Positions 33,811 to 38,142 of a stretch of DNA of 38,142 bases are shown one piece after another; position 1 is the first letter of the stretch, and every line of letters begins with the position of its first letter. The notes under the pieces are model-generated. The model was not told the DNA's origin. It was given only the letters and a program-made list of their open reading frames with translations, and did no database searches. The DNA comes from Pseudoduganella violacea (GTDB taxonomy: Bacteria; Pseudomonadota; Gammaproteobacteria; Burkholderiales; Burkholderiaceae_D): assembly GCF_014191875.1 (NCBI RefSeq), contig NZ_JACHXD010000029.1:1-38142 (forward strand). Direction: 5' to 3'. A program made the position numbers and the translations under genes.

Positions 33811-34532
33811 TGCGCGTGCTGCTGGTGGACGACGAACGTCTGGCGCGCGCCGAATTGCGCCGCCTGCTGGCACCGCACGAACAGGTCGAGATCGTGGGCG
33901 AAGCCGCCAACGCGGCCGAGGCGATCCAGCAGATCGCCGCCTTGCAGCCCGACCTTGTGCTGCTCGACGTGCAGATGCCGGGCGGCAGCGGCTTCGATAT
34001 GCTGGAGGCGCTGGACGTGATGCCCGAAGTGATCTTTACCACGGCCTTCGACCAATACGCGCTGCGGGCCTTCGAGGTCAATGCGCTCGATTACTTGCAA
34101 AAGCCGATCCAGGCGGCGCGGCTGGCGGCGGCATTGGAGCGTGCGGCCGCGCGGCTCGGCCACCCGGCCAAGGCCAGCCTGCGTACGGCGAAGGCCGAGG
34201 GCGCGCCGCGCAAAATCTTCATCAAGGATGGGGAGCGCTGCTGGCTGGTCGACGTGCGGCAAATCCGCCTGTTCGAATCGGAGGGCAATTACACGCGCGT
34301 CTACTTCGAAGAGAACAAGCCGCTGATGCTGCGCTCCCTCAACCAGCTCGAAGAAAAGCTCGACGGCGGCAGCTTCTTCCGCGCCAGCCGCCGCCACATC
34401 GTCAATCTCGACCATGTGCGGGAAACGCGCAGCGCCGACGGCGGCGGCATGAATCTGCTGCTGCACGACGGCGTGAACGTGGAGGTATCGCGCCGCCGCG
34501 CCGCGCTGCTGCGCGAGCAGCGCGAGCTTTAA
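33807..34532 (+). CDS. LytTR-family response regulator (second pair)
   Basis: A 241-residue regulator: receiver (about 1-120) with DDE at 8-10, phospho-acceptor Asp54 in VLLDVQMPGG and the conserved Lys in YLQKPIQ, and a LytTR DNA-binding domain (about 138-238; IFIKDGERCWLVDVRQIRLF, FFRASRRHIVNLDHV). ATG at 33807 or the adjacent ATG at 33810. It overlaps the kinase gene by ATGA. Its stop lies seven bases from the converging protease gene. The target genes are not known; the coupled hydrolase is a first candidate. Confidence 0.92.
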   Translation: MMRVLLVDDERLARAELRRLLAPHEQVEIVGEAANAAEAIQQIAALQPDLVLLDVQMPGGSGFDMLEALDVMPEVIFTTAFDQYALRAFEVNALDYLQKPIQAARLAAALERAAARLGHPAKASLRTAKAEGAPRKIFIKDGERCWLVDVRQIRLFESEGNYTRVYFEENKPLMLRSLNQLEEKLDGGSFFRASRRHIVNLDHVRETRSADGGGMNLLLHDGVNVEVSRRRAALLREQREL

Positions 34533-34539
34533 GGCCGGC

Positions 34540-37500
34540 CTAGCGCCAGTTGCCGGAGACAGGCGCCACGGCGGCTGGCGCAACAATGGCCGCAGGCTGG
34601 CCGGCATTCAGCGCCGGAATCTGCTGCGGACGCAATGGCGGCACCGGCTGCTCCTTCAACTTCTTCTGCAGCAGGTCGATCGCCACTTCGAGCTGGCGGT
34701 CCTGGCCTTTGAAGGTGGCGTGCGGCGGATTTTCCACCTCCACGTCCGGCGCCACGCCCACGCCCTCGATCAACCATTGCCCATCCATGCCGAACTGGCC
34801 GTTCTCGGCCGCGCGCACCATGCCGTTGTCGGCCAGGCCGTTGCGGTCGCTGAGCCAAACGCCCGCGCCAGCGGTACGCTTGCCAACCAGCGGACCAAGC
34901 TTGAGCGCTTTCACGCCGGCAGCAAAGGTCTCACCGTCGGAGTAGGTCAGTTCATCGACCAGCACCACCAGATGGCCGCGGAAAGTGCTCTGCATATTGG
35001 TCGACGGCTTGCTCACCGGCGAAGACCAGAAGGCCCAGGCCTTGCGCAGCAACTTCTCGATGATCCAGCTGTCGATATTGCCGCCCTGGTTGCGGCGCAC
35101 GTCGATGATCAGGCCATCGCGGTTGATGTTGGCGTAGAAATCGCGGGCAAAGGAAGCGATGTCGCGCGGCCCCATGGCACGCAGATGCAGATAGCCGATA
35201 CGGCCTTTCGACGCCGCCTCCACCTGGCGCGCCCTGCCCTGCTCCCAGTCGCTGTAGCGCAGCGCGGCCTGCTTCATCAGCGGCACCGGCGTGACGATCA
35301 CGGAACGCGCCGGGCCTTTCACCGGCTTCACTTGCAGCAGCACCTGACGCTCGGCCTGGTTCAGCAGCAGGTCGGCGATATCGCGCACCTCCAGCACCGA
35401 CTTGCCGTTGACGGAAGTGATGATGTCGCCTTCCACCACGTTCACGTCAGGCTGGGCCAGCGGTCCCAGTTCGGATGGCAGTTCAGGCTCGGCACGATAA
35501 ATATGATCGACACGATAGCCATCCGCCACGCGCGACAGCACCGCGCCAAGGCCGGCCGGCGCGCCTTCCGGCGCAGGCCGGCGAATGTCGCCGGGACGCA
35601 CTTGCGAATGCAGCGCGCCGACTTCGGACACCATCATGCCCAGCAAGTCATTCAGCTCCGCGCGGTCGGTTACGCGCTCGACCAGCGGCGAGTATTTGGC
35701 GCGCACGGCATTCCAGTCCACGCCGCGCATCTTCGCGTCGTACAGGAAATCGCGGTGCATGCGCCAGGCATCGCCGAACATCTGCTTCCACTCCAGGCGC
35801 GGATTGGAGATCAGCGCCCAGTCATCCACCTTCACCTTGGCCTTGCTCACATCGTTGGGTTGCTTCGCGCCCGCGTCCACGATCAGCATATCGCCAGGAC
35901 CATTCGCGGCCTGGGTGCGGTAGTAGATCCGTTTCATATCGCTGGACAGATCGTAATCGCGCACATTCGGCGCGAACACTTCCGGCTGCGGGCCATTACG
36001 GCCGATGCTCAGGGTTTTCAGCGCGCTCTTGCCATCGCTTTCGCGTTCGATGAAGTAGAGGCGCTTATCGTCCACCGCCAGCTTGCGGTAATTGCCCGCC
36101 GCCAGCGGCACTTCGAACAAGCGCTGCGCCAGGCCTTCATAGACGATGGGCGGCTGGCCGGGCTTCGCCGCTTTCGCAGGCGCTTTCTCGGCCGCCTTCT
36201 CCGCCGCTTTTTCCACGGCTTTCTCTGCCGCCTTTTCCTCCGGGCTTTCGGCCGGCTTGGCGGCGGCCTTGCTCAGCTCATCGTCCGGTTTGAAGGGGAA
36301 GCGGTTGCCCGGCTGCAGAGCCAGGGCGAAGATGCCGGTGCGCTTGTCGAACACCGGTCCCATATTGCGGTCGCCCCAGGGGGCGCCATTGGCCAACTGG
36401 AAATTACGCGCCGAGAGGAAGTAAAGCCATTTGCCGTCGGGCGAAAACACGGGCGAATCGGAGTTGAAACGGTCGCTGGTGACGAAGACCAGGCGCTGCG
36501 CCTCCAGATTGTACAAGCCGATCTGGTCGCGCTGCTCGTCGCTGCCGGCGCGCACGGTGGCAAGGTTGCGGCTGTCGGACGCCCAGACCACGCCGTCGTG
36601 CTGGTCCACGCCGGATTTGCCGGCATCGTCGATCACCACATTGGCCTTGCTGGCGAGGTTCAGCAGCCAGAAGCGGCCCAGCTTATCGGTATGCGCCAGC
36701 CATTTGCCGTCGGGCGAAGGGTACAAGGCCCAGCGGTGGTTGTTGCCATCCTTGGTCAACTGCTCGCCGTGGCCGGAGCCGTCGGCGGCGAATTTCCAGA
36801 TCTCGTTTTCTCCAGTGGTGTCGACAATCGCGTACACCCATTTATCGTCGTGGCTGAAGACCGCATCGCGGGCGCGCGCGCCCTCGGGAATCGCGATCTC
36901 CACACGGCGCTGGCTGCCGGTGCCGGCGATGCTGACGCGCCCACGCGCGGTCAGGACGATGCGCTCGTCCTTCGAGGACAGCTGCACATTGCTCAGATTA
37001 TCCAGCGGCGAGCGGATTTGGCGCGTGCGCTGCTGATCGAAATCGGAGACGAGACTGATCTTCAACTGCTGGTCGCTGCTCTGCGCCAGGTCCAGCACAT
37101 GCAGATCGGCGCCCAGCTGATAGACGATCTTGCCGTCGCCCAGCGCGGCGGCGCGCACGTCCCATTCCTTGTGCCGGGTCAGTTGGCGCGCATCGCTGCC
37201 ATCGGCGCGCGTGGTCCATAGATTATGCGAGCCGCCACGATCGCTGATGAAGTAGAGACGATCCTGCCACCACATCGGACGCTGGTTGTTGCCCTGATCG
37301 CCGGCAAACAGCGCTTCCGCCTCCTTCTGCCCCGCCAGGTCGAAGCGCCACAACTGGGCATGCGCGCCGCCGCGATAGTTCTTCGCATTGTCGCCCGTCA
37401 TGCCAAGGCCGAAACGCGTGAAGAACAAGGTCTTGCCCGCCTCGTCCAGCACCGCATCGTTGGCATCGGCCACCGGGAAGACACGGCGCACCAGGCTGCC

Positions 37501-37929
37501 TGGATGGACGGCCGCGATGACGCGGTGCGCATTCGGCCCGGTCGAATTCAATGTGCTCAACAACACCTCGCCCTGGGCCGACCAGCCCAGCACCGTGACC
37601 GAAGCGCTCTCGAAGGAAATGCGCTTCGGCAGGCCGCCGTCGATCGGCATCACATACGCATCCTGCCCACCCTCGTAGGCGGCGATGAAGGCCACCGACT
37701 TACCGTCGTGCGAGATGGCGGCATTGGTTTCGGCGCCCGCGTGCGTGGTCAGACGCTGCGCCTGGCCGCCGCGCGCGCTGGCCTTCCACAGATCCCCTTC
37801 CGCCGTAAATACCACGGCATCGCCGCGAATCGCAGGAAAGCGCAAATACGCATCAGCCGCCAACGCGGCACCGGCCGCGGCCAAGCCAGCCGTCATCATC
37901 AGGCCGGTAAAAAGACGAGAAACACTCAT
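34540..37929 (-). CDS. Exported tricorn-like S41 protease
   Basis: A 1129-residue periplasmic peptidase. Signal peptide about 1-25 (cleavage near ALA). WD40/TolB-like beta-propeller repeats fill about 30-720 (motifs such as SPDGKWLYFLSARN, DDKWVYAIVDTTGEN). A low-complexity Ala-Lys-Glu-Pro insert lies at about 552-596. A C1-like region, a PDZ domain (about 790-875) and an S41 catalytic core (about 905-1075) follow. The nucleophile is probably Ser997 (TYSDGE) with His774 (GALHSQ) and Glu1055 (LIEGVGVAPD). The Ser normally next to the tricorn His is a Leu here. ATG 37929 was chosen because the signal peptide starts there; the open frame extends 31 codons upstream without a ribosome site. It probably degrades or trims peptides. 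Confidence 0.88.
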   Translation of the reverse strand: MSVSRLFTGLMMTAGLAAAGAALAADAYLRFPAIRGDAVVFTAEGDLWKASARGGQAQRLTTHAGAETNAAISHDGKSVAFIAAYEGGQDAYVMPIDGGLPKRISFESASVTVLGWSAQGEVLLSTLNSTGPNAHRVIAAVHPGSLVRRVFPVADANDAVLDEAGKTLFFTRFGLGMTGDNAKNYRGGAHAQLWRFDLAGQKEAEALFAGDQGNNQRPMWWQDRLYFISDRGGSHNLWTTRADGSDARQLTRHKEWDVRAAALGDGKIVYQLGADLHVLDLAQSSDQQLKISLVSDFDQQRTRQIRSPLDNLSNVQLSSKDERIVLTARGRVSIAGTGSQRRVEIAIPEGARARDAVFSHDDKWVYAIVDTTGENEIWKFAADGSGHGEQLTKDGNNHRWALYPSPDGKWLAHTDKLGRFWLLNLASKANVVIDDAGKSGVDQHDGVVWASDSRNLATVRAGSDEQRDQIGLYNLEAQRLVFVTSDRFNSDSPVFSPDGKWLYFLSARNFQLANGAPWGDRNMGPVFDKRTGIFALALQPGNRFPFKPDDELSKAAAKPAESPEEKAAEKAVEKAAEKAAEKAPAKAAKPGQPPIVYEGLAQRLFEVPLAAGNYRKLAVDDKRLYFIERESDGKSALKTLSIGRNGPQPEVFAPNVRDYDLSSDMKRIYYRTQAANGPGDMLIVDAGAKQPNDVSKAKVKVDDWALISNPRLEWKQMFGDAWRMHRDFLYDAKMRGVDWNAVRAKYSPLVERVTDRAELNDLLGMMVSEVGALHSQVRPGDIRRPAPEGAPAGLGAVLSRVADGYRVDHIYRAEPELPSELGPLAQPDVNVVEGDIITSVNGKSVLEVRDIADLLLNQAERQVLLQVKPVKGPARSVIVTPVPLMKQAALRYSDWEQGRARQVEAASKGRIGYLHLRAMGPRDIASFARDFYANINRDGLIIDVRRNQGGNIDSWIIEKLLRKAWAFWSSPVSKPSTNMQSTFRGHLVVLVDELTYSDGETFAAGVKALKLGPLVGKRTAGAGVWLSDRNGLADNGMVRAAENGQFGMDGQWLIEGVGVAPDVEVENPPHATFKGQDRQLEVAIDLLQKKLKEQPVPPLRPQQIPALNAGQPAAIVAPAAVAPVSGNWR

Positions 37930-38047
37930 GGTCAGATTAACTCTTTCATTGGTTAAATCGGACCCTGATTCTGTCACATATTCGTTCCCCAAAAACAAAA
38001 CTGCTGCCGCTTTACAACACACCGATCACCTTAATACAGTTGAGCTT

Positions 38048-38065
38048 GTGTCCGATTGGGGTCAG
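38048..38065 (+). repeat. Interrupted copy of the palindromic repeat
   Basis: GTGTCCGATTGGGGTC is identical to one half of the 3473-3510 element (opposite strand), and TTGGGGTCAG matches its centre on the plus strand. After CAG the sequence departs into the IS-like segment, so this is a half element cut at its centre. Confidence 0.7.
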
Positions 38066-38100
38066 CAACTGTCTTGATTAAGGCATGTCAGTTGCTGACC
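38060..38100. repeat. 12-base inverted repeat at the IS end
   Basis: GGTCAGCAACTG (38060-38071) and CAGTTGCTGACC (38089-38100) are perfect complements around a 17-base loop. The loop contains the transposase stop codon. It could be a subterminal repeat, a structured RNA end or a terminator. Confidence 0.65.
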
Positions 38101-38142
38101 ACATAGTGTGATTGCGCAGCATGGCGTTCATGGTGACGAGCA
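38078..38142 (-). CDS. IS110-like transposase, C-terminal fragment (cut by window edge)
   Basis: The last 20 codons of an open frame that enters from the right edge, reading LVTMNAMLRNHTMW and ending in a TAA at 38078-38080. The pattern L-x-x-x-N-A-M-L/V-R/K-x-x-x-x-W is what I recall of the extreme C terminus of IS110-family (Transposase_20) proteins. The fragment is short, so the family call rests on this motif and on the repeat boundary beside it. Most of the element lies outside the window. Confidence 0.55.
   Translation of the reverse strand, partial: LVTMNAMLRNHTMWSATDMP

Noticed and set aside
34720..37221. Long plus-strand open frame opposite the tricorn-like protease
   Set aside because: No recognisable domain or ribosome site, and the composition is typical of a codon shadow.
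38041..38142. RAYT (REP-associated tyrosine transposase) as the source of the right-edge frame
   Set aside because: The visible residues fit an IS110-type C terminus better, and no HUH or REP-transposase motif is visible; only the fragment can be seen, so this stays open.
1..38142. CRISPR array, tRNA genes, prophage, toxin-antitoxin or defence system
   Set aside because: No regularly spaced repeats, no cloverleaf-like sequence in the spacers, and no nuclease, integrase, methylase-restriction or antitoxin genes; the methyltransferase at 4612-5256 is a small-molecule type beside cysB.

Overview
The window looks like a stretch of chromosome from a high-GC betaproteobacterium, most likely in the Oxalobacteraceae (Massilia/Duganella/Janthinobacterium type). 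This is an inference. It rests on the rRNA leader at the left edge, the small Gram-negative porin, the cysI-DUF934-cysH-cysD-cysN-cobA cluster, the prpB-prpC-acnD-prpF cluster and the GC-rich codon use. Almost all of it is core metabolism and regulation. I found no prophage, CRISPR array, toxin-antitoxin pair or recognisable defence system. The only mobile-element signal is a partial IS110-like transposase tail at the right edge.

Layout. Positions 1-170 hold the promoter and leader of an rRNA operon that reads leftward out of the window. Divergent from it is a LytS/LytTR-type sensor kinase and response regulator pair (395-2540). Next come a small orphan histidine kinase (2650-3423), a terminator, a palindromic repeat and a porin (3534-4478, minus). 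A methyltransferase lies behind cysB (4612-6221, minus). cysB is divergent from a complete assimilatory sulfate reduction operon (6399-12449): siroheme sulfite reductase, DUF934 protein, APS reductase, both ATP sulfurylase subunits and the siroheme methyltransferase CobA. Two tandem paralogous proteins of unknown function follow (12522-14036). Converging on them is lptF-lptG-sirB (14033-16729, minus), so the siroheme chelatase sits tail to tail with the sulfate operon. pepA is divergent from lptF (16801-18294).

From 18373 to 19640 there are two unfamiliar small genes and an AT-rich spacer. xthA (19641-20411) then converges on a large four-PAS GGDEF-EAL protein (20421-23333, minus). The methylcitrate (propionate) cluster prpB-prpC-acnD-prpF (23582-29430, minus) is divergent from prpR (29610-31238), an enhancer-binding activator. 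Their intergenic region carries a near-perfect sigma-54 promoter, a consensus IHF site and three TGAAACAT repeats, which together fit a complete sigma-54 control region. After it come a small DUF6328-like membrane protein, a secreted alpha/beta hydrolase and a second LytS/LytTR pair (31889-34532). The hydrolase, kinase and regulator genes overlap by start/stop codons. A periplasmic tricorn-like S41 protease (34540-37929, minus) follows.

How the genes work together. CysB with cysI-DUF934-cysH-cysDN reduces sulfate through APS to sulfide, and CobA and SirB make the siroheme that CysI needs. PrpR with PrpB/PrpC/AcnD/PrpF oxidises propionyl-CoA by the PrpD-independent route. The most interesting items are the prp control region, including a possible leaderless prpR transcript; the uncharacterised tandem paralogs beside the siroheme genes; and a palindromic repeat that is whole at 3473-3510 but interrupted next to the IS110-like end at 38048 onward.
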